From NCBI RefSeq assembly GCF_004803475.1, contig NZ_SRKY01000002.1, positions 434,001 through 498,000 on the forward strand: a stretch of DNA of 64,000 nucleotides, written 5' to 3'. The notes under the pieces are model-generated. The model had not been told where the DNA came from. It ran no database searches and worked only from the letters and a program-made list of their open reading frames with translations. The position numbers were made by a program, and so were the translations under genes. Numbering within the stretch: position 1 is the first letter of the stretch; each line of letters begins with the position of its first letter. The DNA is from Aliishimia ponticola. GTDB lineage: Bacteria; Pseudomonadota; Alphaproteobacteria; Rhodobacterales; Rhodobacteraceae. Below are positions 31,077 through 39,756 of this stretch, piece by piece.

Positions 31077-32066
31077 ATGTTCAAGATGCTTTGTTCCGCC
31101 CTCGCGTTTTCCCTGCTGCCCCTTGTTGCCAACGCGGCATGCGAGGGGGTGGACGACAGAACCAGGCTGACGTCGGATGAGGCCGCGGAACTGGCGCGGC
31201 GGTTGTCGGATATCCCTTATCCAGAGGGCAATTACTGGACCGCGACGCGCGGCGACAAGGTGCTGCATCTGGTGGGCACGGTTCATATCGCGGACCCGCG
31301 CCTTGATGCGGTGATGGAGCGGCTGAAACCCGTTCTCGACCGGGCGGATCTGTTGATGGTCGAGATGACCGCCGAGGAAGAGGCAAAGCTGGAACATGCC
31401 GTTGGCACGCGCCCGGAACTGCTGTTCCTGACCACTGGCCCCACATTGCCGGAGTTGCTGGACGACGCCAGTTGGCAAGAGCTTGCCGCGGCTGCGCGCT
31501 CTCGTGGAATTCCGCCGATCATGGCCGCGAAATTCCAGCCTTGGTATCTGTCGCTGACCCTGTCCATGCCCGCTTGCGTGATCGAACAGATGCGCGACGA
31601 AGGGCGCGGTTTGGACCACATGCTGATGGAATACGCGCGGCAGATCGACCTGCCGCAGCAAGCGTTGGAACCCTATGATACGCTGTTTCGCCTGTTCGGT
31701 CAGGAGCCGCTTGAAAAGCAGGTCGAATACCTGAAATTCGGCGTTCTGCCCGATGACATGGCCGAAAACGCCATGGCCACGCTGATGAACGCTTATTTCG
31801 AAGAGCGTGCTTCGGAGATTTTCGCACTGACCTATATTACCGCGCGGTGGCATGCGGACATGCCCGCGGCGGAACTGGAAGGGCAGATCGACGAATTCCT
31901 CGGGATTGCGATTGATCAACGTAACCTCAGTTGGATGGACCGTATCCTTGCCGCGCCGGATGGCGTGACGGTCATCGCCTCCGGGGCGGGGCATCTGGCG
32001 GGAGAGGCCGGATTGCTCAACCTCTTGGCGGCAGAGGGGTTCACGCTGGCTCGTCAGCCGTTCTGA
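31077..32066 (+). CDS. TraB/GumN family protein, exported
   Basis: Protein of 329 residues with a signal peptide (MFKMLCSALAFSLLPLVANA) and the TraB/GumN fold, related to TIKI-type metalloproteases. The two hallmark motifs are GTVHIADPR (H70) and the C-terminal GAGHLAGEAGL. The substrate in bacteria is unknown; periplasmic location is likely. The ATG at 31077 or 31086 would serve; the ribosome site is weak. It reads away from groES, with the CIRCE region between them. Confidence 0.86.
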   Translation: MFKMLCSALAFSLLPLVANAACEGVDDRTRLTSDEAAELARRLSDIPYPEGNYWTATRGDKVLHLVGTVHIADPRLDAVMERLKPVLDRADLLMVEMTAEEEAKLEHAVGTRPELLFLTTGPTLPELLDDASWQELAAAARSRGIPPIMAAKFQPWYLSLTLSMPACVIEQMRDEGRGLDHMLMEYARQIDLPQQALEPYDTLFRLFGQEPLEKQVEYLKFGVLPDDMAENAMATLMNAYFEERASEIFALTYITARWHADMPAAELEGQIDEFLGIAIDQRNLSWMDRILAAPDGVTVIASGAGHLAGEAGLLNLLAAEGFTLARQPF

Positions 32067-32093
32067 TCGGCCAGCCCGGATGATGCGGGCCTG

Positions 32094-32762
32094 CTAGCTT
32101 CCCAGGACTTCACCGGCCTGTCCCGCCGCCTGCGCCCCTGCGGGGCTAAGCCCGTAAACGCCAGTGTCGACCTTTTCGAACCAGCCGTAATGGTTTTCCC
32201 GCATCATCCGCGTGGCATGTTCCACCTTGGTCGCGCGGGCGACCTCTGCGCCTTTGCTGGCCCCGTTCTCGAAAAGGAACAGCGCGAGCTTCAGGGCGTC
32301 TTGCCGATAGGCTGTAACAAGGCCCTGACGGATCTGCCCACCCGCATTGGGATCGCCCTGCCGTTTCGCGAATTCGCGTAACAGCCGTGCCTGCCGCGTC
32401 TTCGATTTGCGCGGGGCATAGGGGCCGGGGTCGCAATGGACGGAAACCAGCCCATCGGACAGGCGCACCGTCATGACGCCCAGCCCAAGCCTGCGGGCCA
32501 GTTTGACATTGGCTTTGACCGACTGGGCAAAGCGTTTGCCGGGCCGGTGGGCGACGGCGATATAGACTTCCTCTGCCACTGCCAGGCGGGCGACGGCCTG
32601 ATGAAATAGCGTCAGGGAAAACCCCAGCTTGAGTTCCACGATCACCGGCGGCTCCGCCCCGCGCCGGGCAACGACATCCGCCGCGCCGATCTCGGACTTG
32701 ACGGTATAGCCCTGCGATTCCAGCAGTGTCTTGATGGGCGGGTAAAGGTCGGTTTCCTGCAT
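32094..32762 (-). CDS. DUF2161 domain-containing PD-(D/E)XK-like protein
   Basis: Protein of 222 residues recognisable as DUF2161, often named a putative PD-(D/E)XK-type phosphodiesterase. EIGAADVVARRG and VIVELKLGFS (Asp ... Glu-x-Lys) have the spacing of the PD-(D/E)XK nuclease core. The C-terminal part (DALKLALFLFENGASKGAEVARAT...) looks like a winged-helix DNA-binding module. Activity is unproven. Start at ATG 32762 (MQETDLYPPI), with no strong ribosome site. It is divergent from ppaC. Confidence 0.82.
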   Translation of the reverse strand: MQETDLYPPIKTLLESQGYTVKSEIGAADVVARRGAEPPVIVELKLGFSLTLFHQAVARLAVAEEVYIAVAHRPGKRFAQSVKANVKLARRLGLGVMTVRLSDGLVSVHCDPGPYAPRKSKTRQARLLREFAKRQGDPNAGGQIRQGLVTAYRQDALKLALFLFENGASKGAEVARATKVEHATRMMRENHYGWFEKVDTGVYGLSPAGAQAAGQAGEVLGS

Positions 32763-32841
32763 GCCGCAAAAGCTAGCAGCGCCACCGGGGCAGGGCCAGA
32801 GCCGCGACACCATGCGTGTGCGCCCAATCCTGTACAGACGG

Positions 32842-32891
32842 GTGACAAGGGCGCGGTAGCTTCATATAAGGCAGCCGAAAACGCATTTTCG
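32842..32891 (+). promoter_or_regulatory. ppaC promoter with downstream palindrome
   Basis: -35 GTGACA (32842-32847), 17 bases, -10 TATAAG (32865-32870). Right at the expected start of transcription lies the palindrome CGAAAACGCATTTTCG (32876-32891; arms of 6, spacer CGCA). The ribosome site AAGGA follows at about 32895. Promoter is well supported, operator role inferred. Confidence 0.6.
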
Positions 32892-32908
32892 AGTAAGGAC
32901 ACACGCGT

Positions 32909-33829
32909 ATGACGACTCTCGTCTTCGGTCACAAATCCCCCGACACCGACTCCACCGGTTCCCCGCTGATCTGGGCCTGGTATCTGAAAGAGGTCAAAGG
33001 CGAGGACGCGAAAGCCGTCTTGCTGGGCGAACCCAATACAGAGGCCGCCTTCGTGCTGGAGCGTTGGGGGTATGACAAGCCCGAAATCATCGACAGCGTC
33101 GCGGCGGACCAGCCCTGCGTGATCGTGGATACCAACAACCCCGCCGAACTGCCGGACGATGTGAACGCCGCAGATATCCGCGCCATCATCGACCATCACA
33201 AGCTGGTGGGCGGTCTGGAAACCAAAGGCCCGATCGACATCACCGTGCGCCCGCTGGCCTGCACCGCGACGATCATGCACGATCTGATGGGCGCGGATGC
33301 CGGCAAGCTGACAGAGCCGGTGAAGGGCCTGATGCTGTCCTGCATCCTGTCGGACACGCTGGAGTTCCGCTCGCCCACCACAACGGCGCAGGACAAGGCG
33401 CTGGCGGAAGAGCTTGCAAGCGATCTGGGGCTGACGATCTCCGAATATGCTGCCGAGATGTTCGCGGCGAAATCCGATGTCTCCGCATTCTCGGATGCGG
33501 AACTGATCCGCATGGACAGCAAGGAATACGAAGTCGGCGGGACAAAGTTCCGTGTCTCCGTTCTGGAAACCACCGCGCCGGAAATCCCGCTGGGCCGCAA
33601 GGACAGCCTGATGGCGTCGATGAAGGACGTGGCGGCGGAAGATGGCGTGGACGAGGTTCTGCTGTTCGTGGTCGACATCCTGAAAGAAGAAGCCACGCTG
33701 CTGGTGCCGAATGACACGGTGAAATCGGTGGCCGAAAAGAGCTTTGGCGCCTCGGTCTCTGGCGACGCGGTCGTGTTGCCGGGCGTGATGAGCCGTAAAA
33801 AGCAGATCATCCCGAACCTCAAGGTCTGA
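32909..33829 (+). CDS. ppaC: Manganese-dependent inorganic pyrophosphatase (family II)
   Basis: Cytosolic DHH-superfamily enzyme of 306 residues hydrolysing pyrophosphate to phosphate. Metal ligands: H8, D12 and D14 in FGHKSPDTDS, D74 in VIVDTNN, and D95-H96-H97 in IIDHHK. The C-terminal DHHA2 domain ends with the substrate-binding MSRKKQIIP. Family II enzymes are uncommon in Alphaproteobacteria outside Rhodobacterales and relatives, where the family I enzyme is usual. Confidence 0.95.
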   Translation: MTTLVFGHKSPDTDSTGSPLIWAWYLKEVKGEDAKAVLLGEPNTEAAFVLERWGYDKPEIIDSVAADQPCVIVDTNNPAELPDDVNAADIRAIIDHHKLVGGLETKGPIDITVRPLACTATIMHDLMGADAGKLTEPVKGLMLSCILSDTLEFRSPTTTAQDKALAEELASDLGLTISEYAAEMFAAKSDVSAFSDAELIRMDSKEYEVGGTKFRVSVLETTAPEIPLGRKDSLMASMKDVAAEDGVDEVLLFVVDILKEEATLLVPNDTVKSVAEKSFGASVSGDAVVLPGVMSRKKQIIPNLKV

Positions 33830-33843
33830 TCCCTCGCTAGCGG

Positions 33844-33904
33844 GGGTGCGCTGAAGCGCACCCTACGCGCGGGCGGCACAGGTAGGGTGCGCTTCAGCGC
33901 ACCC
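33844..33904. repeat. Perfect 23-base inverted repeat after ppaC
   Basis: Arm 1 at 33844-33866 and arm 2 at 33882-33904 are exact reverse complements (arm 2 begins GTAGGGTGCGCTTCAGCGCA), separated by 15 bases. Each arm is also palindromic by itself (GGTGCGC-TGAA-GCGCACC), so two small hairpins or one long one can form. A near copy is at 55661-55684. Likely a REP-type element doing terminator duty after ppaC. Confidence 0.85.
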
Positions 33905-33987
33905 TCAAGGTGGGATTGTTGCATGCAGAGCCTTGCGACGGATCACCCTTCATGGTTTGACCTAGTCTGCGCTGACAGGAGCACACC

Positions 33988-34860
33988 ATGACCCAGATCA
34001 TCGAACGACTTGAAGATATCTCTGCAAATTACGACGTCCTTCTCGTCGATCTGTGGGGGTGCGTGCATAATGGCGTCACGGCATTTCCCGACGCTGTCGC
34101 GGCTTTGCAGGGATACCGGGCGCGGGGCGGAACCGTCGCGTTGCTGACCAATGCACCGCGTGCGCGTGGCCCGGTGGCCGATCAGATCGCCCGGCTCAAT
34201 GTGCCCGATGACGCGTGGGACACGCTCGTGACCTCCGGCGACAGTGCGCGGGCCGCCATGTTCCGTGGCTTGGTTGGCAAGAAGGTTTGGTTCATTGGGC
34301 AAGACCACGACCTGACCTTCTTTGACCCGCTGAGCGTTATCGAAGACCCGGTCGACATCACGCGCGTTCCCATGGAAGAGGCCGAGGGCATCATCTGCAC
34401 CGGACCGTTCGATCCGCTTGCGGACCCGTCCGAAATGCGCGGGGCTTTCCTTTATGCCAAGCAAAAGGGGCTGGAGATGATCTGCGCCAACCCCGATATC
34501 GTCGTGGATCGCGGCGAAACGCGCGAATGGTGCGCCGGTGCCCTGGCCGAGCTGTACAAAGAGATGGGCGGGACCGCGCATTATTTCGGCAAGCCGCACC
34601 CGCCGATCTATGACCTGGCCTATCGCCGCATCGCGGAGCTGGGCAAACCGGTCGAGAAAGATCGCATGTTGGCCATCGGCGATGGCGCGCTGACCGATAT
34701 TCCCGGGGCCATGGGCGAGGGTATCGATTCCCTGTTCATCTCTGGCGGGCTCGCGGCAGCAGAGACCCGAACAGAGGCGCAGCCCGACCCGGACGCGCTT
34801 GGCGCGTATCTTTCTGCCCAGCAGATCGCGCCCACTTATACGATCGGCCTTCTGCGCTAA
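33988..34860 (+). CDS. HAD-superfamily class IIA hydrolase-like protein
   Basis: Protein of 290 residues of the HAD class IIA type (NagD-like cap), subfamily with DLWG in motif I. D21 of VDLWGCVHNG is the nucleophile, but the usual second Asp is Trp23. Motif II is TNAPR; motif III/IV is GDGALTDIPGA with KPHPPIYDLA before it. The missing acid/base Asp suggests altered chemistry or a slow phosphatase; substrate unknown. AGGAG precedes ATG. The gene follows the ppaC repeat and probably has its own promoter. Confidence 0.86.
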   Translation: MTQIIERLEDISANYDVLLVDLWGCVHNGVTAFPDAVAALQGYRARGGTVALLTNAPRARGPVADQIARLNVPDDAWDTLVTSGDSARAAMFRGLVGKKVWFIGQDHDLTFFDPLSVIEDPVDITRVPMEEAEGIICTGPFDPLADPSEMRGAFLYAKQKGLEMICANPDIVVDRGETREWCAGALAELYKEMGGTAHYFGKPHPPIYDLAYRRIAELGKPVEKDRMLAIGDGALTDIPGAMGEGIDSLFISGGLAAAETRTEAQPDPDALGAYLSAQQIAPTYTIGLLR

Positions 34861-34940
34861 GCTCTGCCCCGTCATCGCGTTCGCCATTGGAGCGGACGCG
34901 GATCAGGGCATCATTTCCAGACCCGGAGGGCAGATTCTGC

Positions 34941-34998
34941 TTGGCTTTTCTGCGTTTGCAAAGTAATTAAATTGCGCGCGCCGTTCGTTCGGCGCGCG
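34941..34998 (+). promoter_or_regulatory. Candidate maoC promoter with leader hairpin
   Basis: TTGGCT (34941-34946), 17 bases, TAATTA (34964-34969) forms a plausible sigma-70 promoter. The expected start would put a strong hairpin at the very 5' end of the message: CGCGCGCCG (34975-34983) and CGGCGCGCG (34990-34998) around TTCGTT, followed by TTTATT. Alternatively this is the terminator of the preceding HAD gene. Confidence 0.5.
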
Positions 34999-35018
34999 TT
35001 TATTACTCGGAGAGTGAA

Positions 35019-35462
35019 ATGTTGGACAATCTTCCCCGCGGCACAATCTGCATCGAAGACATTGAAATGGGCATGTCCCGTTATCTGCAAAAGGTGATCA
35101 CCGACGAGGACATCACCCTGTTTGCGCAGGTCTCCACCGATCACAATCCGGTCCACCTTGACGACGACTATGCGCAGGACACGATCTTTCAGGGTCGGAT
35201 CGCGCATGGGATGCTGACCGCTGGCCTGATCTCTGCGGTGATCGGCGAACAGCTTCCGGGCCATGGCACAGTCTACATGTCGCAGAACCTGAAATTCCTT
35301 GCACCGGTGCGCCCCGGCGATCTGGTGCGCGCGGAAGTGACCGTGGTGGACATCGAATTCCAGAAACGCCGCGTTAAGCTGGATTGCGAATGCACCATCG
35401 ACGGCAAGAAGGTGCTCGTGGGCGAGGCGATGGTGCTGGCACCTTCCCGCAAGTTCGACTGA
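35019..35462 (+). CDS. MaoC family (R)-specific enoyl-CoA hydratase
   Basis: Hotdog-fold hydratase of 147 residues. The catalytic pair is D41 and H46 in TDHNPVHLDDDYA, with RIAHGML following, just as in PhaJ-type (R)-enoyl-CoA hydratases. It would make (R)-3-hydroxyacyl-CoA from enoyl-CoA, feeding polyhydroxyalkanoate or branched acid metabolism. No other fatty acid or PHA gene is near, so the pathway is open. GGAGA is the ribosome site. Confidence 0.87.
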   Translation: MLDNLPRGTICIEDIEMGMSRYLQKVITDEDITLFAQVSTDHNPVHLDDDYAQDTIFQGRIAHGMLTAGLISAVIGEQLPGHGTVYMSQNLKFLAPVRPGDLVRAEVTVVDIEFQKRRVKLDCECTIDGKKVLVGEAMVLAPSRKFD

Positions 35463-35582
35463 CCTGATCCGCGGCCAGAATTTGCGGCGAAACCTGCAGC
35501 GCGGGGCCGCCTCTCCAAGTTAATTTTGTCACATCGCTGGGCGGTGGTTGCGTCTCGCTTGGGGCGTGAGTAGTCAAAGCGT

Positions 35583-36515
35583 ATGCGGATCATTCGGGAC
35601 TACCAATTCGTCGAGGCCATGGATCGCGGGGCGACCGCCGCGATCGGCAATTTCGACGGTGTGCATCTGGGCCATCAATCTGTGATACGGCTTGCGGCCA
35701 AGGCTGCGCCGTCTGCCCGGCTTGGCATCGTGACCTTTGAACCGCATCCGCGCCAGTATTTCGCCCCCGATGCCCCGGCGTTCCGGTTGATGAGTTCCGC
35801 CGCGCGCAGCTCTCGCCTTGAAAAGCTGGGTGTCGAACGCCTTTACGAGCTTAATTTCAACGCCGCGATGGCAGGTCTTTCGCCCGAAGAGTTCGCCCGC
35901 GAAGTGATCGCTGACGGTCTGGGGCTCAGCCATGTGGTGATCGGCCATGACTTCTGCTTTGGCAAAGGCCGGGCAGGCACGGCAGAGATGCTCAAGGAAT
36001 TTGGCCGCGAAATGGGCTTTGGCGTCACCATCGCGCCTCTGCTGGAAGAGGGTGCGCTGGTGGTGTCCTCGACCGCGATCCGAACCGCGCTTGCCGATGG
36101 GCGCCCGCGCGATGCGGCTTCGATGCTGGGGCATTGGCACCGCATCGAAGGGCCGGTGATCGGCGGCGAACAGCGGGGCCGGACCCTTGGTTATCCCACG
36201 GCGAACATGTCGCTCGAGGGGCTGCATTTGCCGAAATTCGGGGTCTATGCGGTTCTGGTCGATGTGCTTTCCGGGCCGCATCAGGGCAGTTATCACGGGG
36301 TGGCAAGCCTTGGGGTGCGGCCGATGTTCGGCGGCGAAGTTCCGAATATCGAAACCTTCCTGTTCGATTTTTCCGGCGATCTTTACGGAACGCCCCTGTC
36401 TGTCGGGCTGGTCGATTATCTGCGCGGCGAAGAAAAATTCGACGGGCTGGAAGCGTTGGTGACCCAGATGGATGCCGATAGCGCGCAGGCTCGTAACCTT
36501 TTGGCCGCATTATGA
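35583..36515 (+). CDS. ribF: Bifunctional riboflavin kinase/FAD synthetase
   Basis: Enzyme of 310 residues that phosphorylates riboflavin to FMN and adenylates it to FAD. The N-terminal nucleotidyltransferase has IGNFDGVHLGHQ (about 21-32) and FCFGKGRAG. The C-terminal kinase domain has GRTLGYPTANM (about 200) and the closing helix DYLRGEEKFDGLEALVTQMDADS. Start 35583 is an ATG with a weak ribosome site. Its stop overlaps the YcgN gene (ATGA), which in turn overlaps the threonine aldolase gene: three coupled genes. Confidence 0.96.
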   Translation: MRIIRDYQFVEAMDRGATAAIGNFDGVHLGHQSVIRLAAKAAPSARLGIVTFEPHPRQYFAPDAPAFRLMSSAARSSRLEKLGVERLYELNFNAAMAGLSPEEFAREVIADGLGLSHVVIGHDFCFGKGRAGTAEMLKEFGREMGFGVTIAPLLEEGALVVSSTAIRTALADGRPRDAASMLGHWHRIEGPVIGGEQRGRTLGYPTANMSLEGLHLPKFGVYAVLVDVLSGPHQGSYHGVASLGVRPMFGGEVPNIETFLFDFSGDLYGTPLSVGLVDYLRGEEKFDGLEALVTQMDADSAQARNLLAAL

Positions 36516-36982
36516 GCGATCCGATCGCCCGCCCCGGTCTGGCCCCGCGCTTCTGGGAAACCAAACCGCTGGAGCGTATGTCGCGTGACGAGTGGGAGGC
36601 GCTCTGCGATGGCTGCGGCAAGTGCTGTCTCAACAAGCTGGAAGATGCAGAAACGGGCGAGGTCGCGCTGACCCGCGTGGCCTGCCGCCTGCTGGACGAT
36701 GCGACCTGCCGCTGCGCGCAATATGAAATCCGCCACCAATTCGTGCCCGATTGCATTGTCCTTACGCCGAAAAACCTGCCCGATAACCTGTATTGGATGC
36801 CGGAAACCTGCGCCTACAAGTTGCTGTGGCACGGCCAACCTCTGGCCGATTGGCATCCGCTGATCTCGGGCGATGCGGACACGGTGCACCGGGCGGGGAT
36901 TTCCGTGCGTGGCATGACGGTAAGTGAATTCGACGTCCATGAGGACGATTGGGAAGACCATGTGATCGAGGAGACGCGCTGA
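36512..36982 (+). CDS. YcgN family cysteine cluster protein (UPF0260)
   Basis: Protein of 156 residues with the conserved cysteine cluster LCDGCGKCCLNKLED followed by ACRLLDDATCRCAQYEIR and PDCIVL: up to nine cysteines suited to binding zinc or an iron-sulfur cluster. Function of the family is unknown. The end EDDWEDHVIE is typical of it. Coupled by ATGA to ribF upstream and by TGATG to the aldolase downstream. Confidence 0.9.
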   Translation: MSDPIARPGLAPRFWETKPLERMSRDEWEALCDGCGKCCLNKLEDAETGEVALTRVACRLLDDATCRCAQYEIRHQFVPDCIVLTPKNLPDNLYWMPETCAYKLLWHGQPLADWHPLISGDADTVHRAGISVRGMTVSEFDVHEDDWEDHVIEETR

Positions 36983-38019
36983 TGTTTCTGGCTTCTGACA
37001 ATTCCGGCCCTGCACATCCGCAGGTGATGGCAGCGCTCGCTGCGGCGAATGAGGGGCACGCGATGCCCTATGGGGCGGATCCGATCATGGCGGAGGTAAA
37101 AGCCCGCCTGCGCGATCTGTTCGAAGCGCCGGAGGCCGAGGTGCTGCTGGTCGCCACTGGAACCGCTGCCAATGTGCTGGCGCTCGCGCCCTATGCCGCG
37201 CCGTGGCAGACGGTGTTTTGTTCGCCGGTTGCGCATATTCACGAGGATGAGTGCAACGCGCCGGAATTCTACACCGGTGGCGCGAAACTGACGCTGGTGC
37301 CGGGTGGGGACAAGATGTCTGCCAGCGCGCTGGCAGAGACGATCGCAGGCGAAGAGACGCGCGGCGTTCATGGGCCGCAACGTGGGCCGGTATCGATCAC
37401 GCAGGTGACTGAACGGGGCGGGGTGTACTCGCTTGAGCATCTCGGCTTGCTCTGCGGGGTTGCGAAAGAAGCGGGTCTGCCGGTGCATCTGGATGGCGCG
37501 CGTTTTGCCAATGCGATGGTCGCGCTAGGCTGCACTCCGGCGGAAATGACGTGGAAGGCCGGGGTGGATGTGGTCAGTTTCGGCGCCACCAAGAACGGCG
37601 CCATGGGGGTCGAGGCGGTCGTTTTCTTCGATCCGGACAAGGCCTGGGAATGCGAGTTGCGGCGCAAGCGTGGCGGGCATCTGTTTTCCAAGCATCGCTA
37701 TCTGGCGGCGCAGATGTTGGGCTATCTGGCCAATGACGTCTGGCTGGATTCGGCGCGTGCCGCCAATGCGCAGGCCGCCAAACTGGCTGAGGGGCTGAAA
37801 GCACGTGGGGCCGAGTTCCTCAGCCCGGTCGAGGCGAATATCATCTTTGCCACCCTGCCGCGCGCGGCACACCAGCGCCTGCACGAGGCCGGGGCGCAGT
37901 ATTATCTGCTGTCCGGCTCTTTGGAAGACGGCGATGCCGATGAAATGCTTCCCGCGCGCATGGTGTGCGACTGGTCGCTTTCGGACGAGGCGGTGGAAGA
38001 GTTCCTGTCCTACATCTAA
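36982..38019 (+). CDS. Low-specificity L-threonine aldolase (beta-eliminating lyase family)
   Basis: PLP enzyme of 345 residues expected to split L-threonine or allo-threonine to glycine and acetaldehyde. Seen: LASDNSGPAHPQV at the start, ATGTAANV phosphate loop, HLDGAR with D171, and PLP lysine K204 in SFGATKNGAMG. The ATG at 36982 overlaps the previous stop (TGATG). Threonine aldolase is a good fit; other aromatic-type lyases of the fold are less likely by length and motifs. Confidence 0.9.
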   Translation: MFLASDNSGPAHPQVMAALAAANEGHAMPYGADPIMAEVKARLRDLFEAPEAEVLLVATGTAANVLALAPYAAPWQTVFCSPVAHIHEDECNAPEFYTGGAKLTLVPGGDKMSASALAETIAGEETRGVHGPQRGPVSITQVTERGGVYSLEHLGLLCGVAKEAGLPVHLDGARFANAMVALGCTPAEMTWKAGVDVVSFGATKNGAMGVEAVVFFDPDKAWECELRRKRGGHLFSKHRYLAAQMLGYLANDVWLDSARAANAQAAKLAEGLKARGAEFLSPVEANIIFATLPRAAHQRLHEAGAQYYLLSGSLEDGDADEMLPARMVCDWSLSDEAVEEFLSYI

Positions 38020-38048
38020 CGGCGCGTTCTGGTAACGACGTGTTCTGG

Positions 38049-38072
38049 CCGCGCGGGCAACGTCCCGCGCGG
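38049..38072. terminator. Bidirectional terminator between aldolase and purK
   Basis: CCGCGCGGG (38049-38057) and CCCGCGCGG (38064-38072) form a perfect 9-base stem around CAACGT between two converging genes. No T run, so strength is uncertain. Confidence 0.65.
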
Positions 38073-38084
38073 ATCTCAGGGAAA

Positions 38085-39173
38085 TCAGCGTTCGCTACTG
38101 GCTTGGGCCGGGAGAATCCGGTTCACATGGCCCATCTTGCGGCCCGGCTTGGCTTCGGCCTTGCCATATAGATGCAGCGCGGTGTTGGGGGCTTGTGCCA
38201 GCGCCTCGCAGCGCTCCACATCAGCCCCGATCAGGTTGGTCATCTCCACATCGGCAAAGCGTTGTCCGTCGCCAAGGGGCCAGCCCGTCACGGCGCGGAT
38301 ATGCTGTTCGAACTGGTCCACCGTGCAGCCCTGCTGCGTCCAATGGCCCGAGTTGTGCACGCGCGGCGCAATCTCGTTCACGACAAGTCCGCCGGGCGTC
38401 ACGAAAAGCTCCACCCCCAGCACACCGACATAATCCAGCGCGTTCAGGATACGGGCTGCCAGCAAAACGGCATCCGTGCGCAAGGGCGCGGGCAGGCGGG
38501 CGGGAACGGTGGTCGTGTGCAGGATGCCGTCCTTGTGGACGTTCTCGCCCGGATCGAAACAGGCCACCGCACCATCAAGGCCGCGCGCCGCGATGACGGA
38601 TACCTCGCGCGAGAAATCGACAAAGCCTTCAAGGATTGCCGGCGCGCCGTTCAGGGATGCGAGGGCTTCTGCCGAATCCTCTGGCCCATTGATGCGGGCC
38701 TGCCCCTTGCCGTCATAGCCAAAGCGCCGGGTCTTGAGGATCGCCGCCGTGCCGAAACGCGCCAGTGCCTCGTCCAGCGCGGATTGATCCGTCACGTCCG
38801 CATAGGGGGCGGTTTTGAGGCCCAGATCGGTCAGGAAATCCTTTTCCGTCAGGCGGTCCTGCGACACGCGCAGCGCCTCGCGTCCGGGGCGGATCGGCAC
38901 CAGCGGTTCGATGATATCCAGCGCGTCGGTCGGGATGTTCTCGAATTCATAGGTGACGACATCGGCGGCTTCGGCAAAGCGGGTCAGTGCCTCTTTGTCG
39001 GAATACTCCGCCTGAAAGTGGTAATTGGCCACATGCGAGGCCGGGCAATCGCCGCCCGGTTCGAAGATGCAGGTCTTGAACCCAAGGCGAGAGGCCGCGA
39101 CGGACAACATCCGCCCAAGCTGGCCACCGCCAAGGATACCGATGGTGCTGCCGGGGGCGAGGGGCTTAGTCAT
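38085..39173 (-). CDS. purK: 5-(carboxyamino)imidazole ribonucleotide synthase
   Basis: ATP-grasp enzyme of 362 residues that carboxylates AIR to N5-CAIR in purine synthesis. [16 protein letters not shown] starts the protein, FEPGGDCPA follows, and the ATP-grasp core has [13 protein letters not shown] and [14 protein letters not shown]. Start at ATG 39173, overlapping the purE end by 8 bases, so purE and purK are coupled. Confidence 0.96.
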   Translation of the reverse strand: MTKPLAPGSTIGILGGGQLGRMLSVAASRLGFKTCIFEPGGDCPASHVANYHFQAEYSDKEALTRFAEAADVVTYEFENIPTDALDIIEPLVPIRPGREALRVSQDRLTEKDFLTDLGLKTAPYADVTDQSALDEALARFGTAAILKTRRFGYDGKGQARINGPEDSAEALASLNGAPAILEGFVDFSREVSVIAARGLDGAVACFDPGENVHKDGILHTTTVPARLPAPLRTDAVLLAARILNALDYVGVLGVELFVTPGGLVVNEIAPRVHNSGHWTQQGCTVDQFEQHIRAVTGWPLGDGQRFADVEMTNLIGADVERCEALAQAPNTALHLYGKAEAKPGRKMGHVNRILPAQASSER

Positions 39174-39654
39174 CTGTAGGCTCCTGCGGGATGGAGTCGG
39201 AAAGCGCCGCGCGCCAAGCGTCAAGCCGGTCTGCAAGGGCGTCATCCTGAAGGGCCAGAATCCCCGCCGCCATCAACGCGGCATTTGCAGCGCCCGCCGC
39301 ACCAATCGCCATTGTGGCCACCGGAAAACCGCGCGGCATTTGCACGATGGAATAGAGCGAATCGACGCCGGACAGAGCGCGGGTCTGTACCGGCACGCCG
39401 ATCACGGGAACCCGCGTCTTGGATGCCATCATCCCCGGAAGATGCGCCGCGCCGCCCGCACCGGCGATAATCACCTGCAATCCCCGCGCCACGGCGGTCT
39501 TGCCGTAGTCCCACAAACGGTCCGGCGTGCGGTGCGCGGAGACGATGCGTTTCTCATAGGGCAGGCCAAGCGTATCCAGCAGATCTGCGGCCTCTTTCAT
39601 CGTGGCCCAATCGGACTGGGAGCCCATGATGATACCAATTTTCGGATCGGACAT
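39166..39654 (-). CDS. purE: N5-carboxyaminoimidazole ribonucleotide mutase
   Basis: Class I PurE of 162 residues, converting N5-CAIR to CAIR. The active-site [17 protein letters not shown] and [11 protein letters not shown] motifs are all intact. ATG 39654 has AGGAAGG about 7 bases upstream. First gene of purEK. Confidence 0.97.
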   Translation of the reverse strand: MSDPKIGIIMGSQSDWATMKEAADLLDTLGLPYEKRIVSAHRTPDRLWDYGKTAVARGLQVIIAGAGGAAHLPGMMASKTRVPVIGVPVQTRALSGVDSLYSIVQMPRGFPVATMAIGAAGAANAALMAAGILALQDDALADRLDAWRAALSDSIPQEPTDD

Positions 39655-39685
39655 GCCTGCACCTTCCTGCGGTTTCGAGCGGCGC

Positions 39686-39713
39686 ACTATAGACGGATCA
39701 TGCCACGTGGCAA
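39686..39713 (-). promoter_or_regulatory. purEK promoter with palindrome over the -35 box
   Basis: Minus strand: -35 TTGCCA (39713-39708), 16 bases, -10 TATAGT (39691-39686). The perfect palindrome TGCCACGTGGCA (39701-39712) overlaps the -35 box and is well placed to be a regulator site. Promoter clear, operator inferred. Confidence 0.62.
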
Positions 39714-39756
39714 TAAGGCGCGCGCGCCCTTGGACCCGTTCTGTGCGGTGCTGCCG

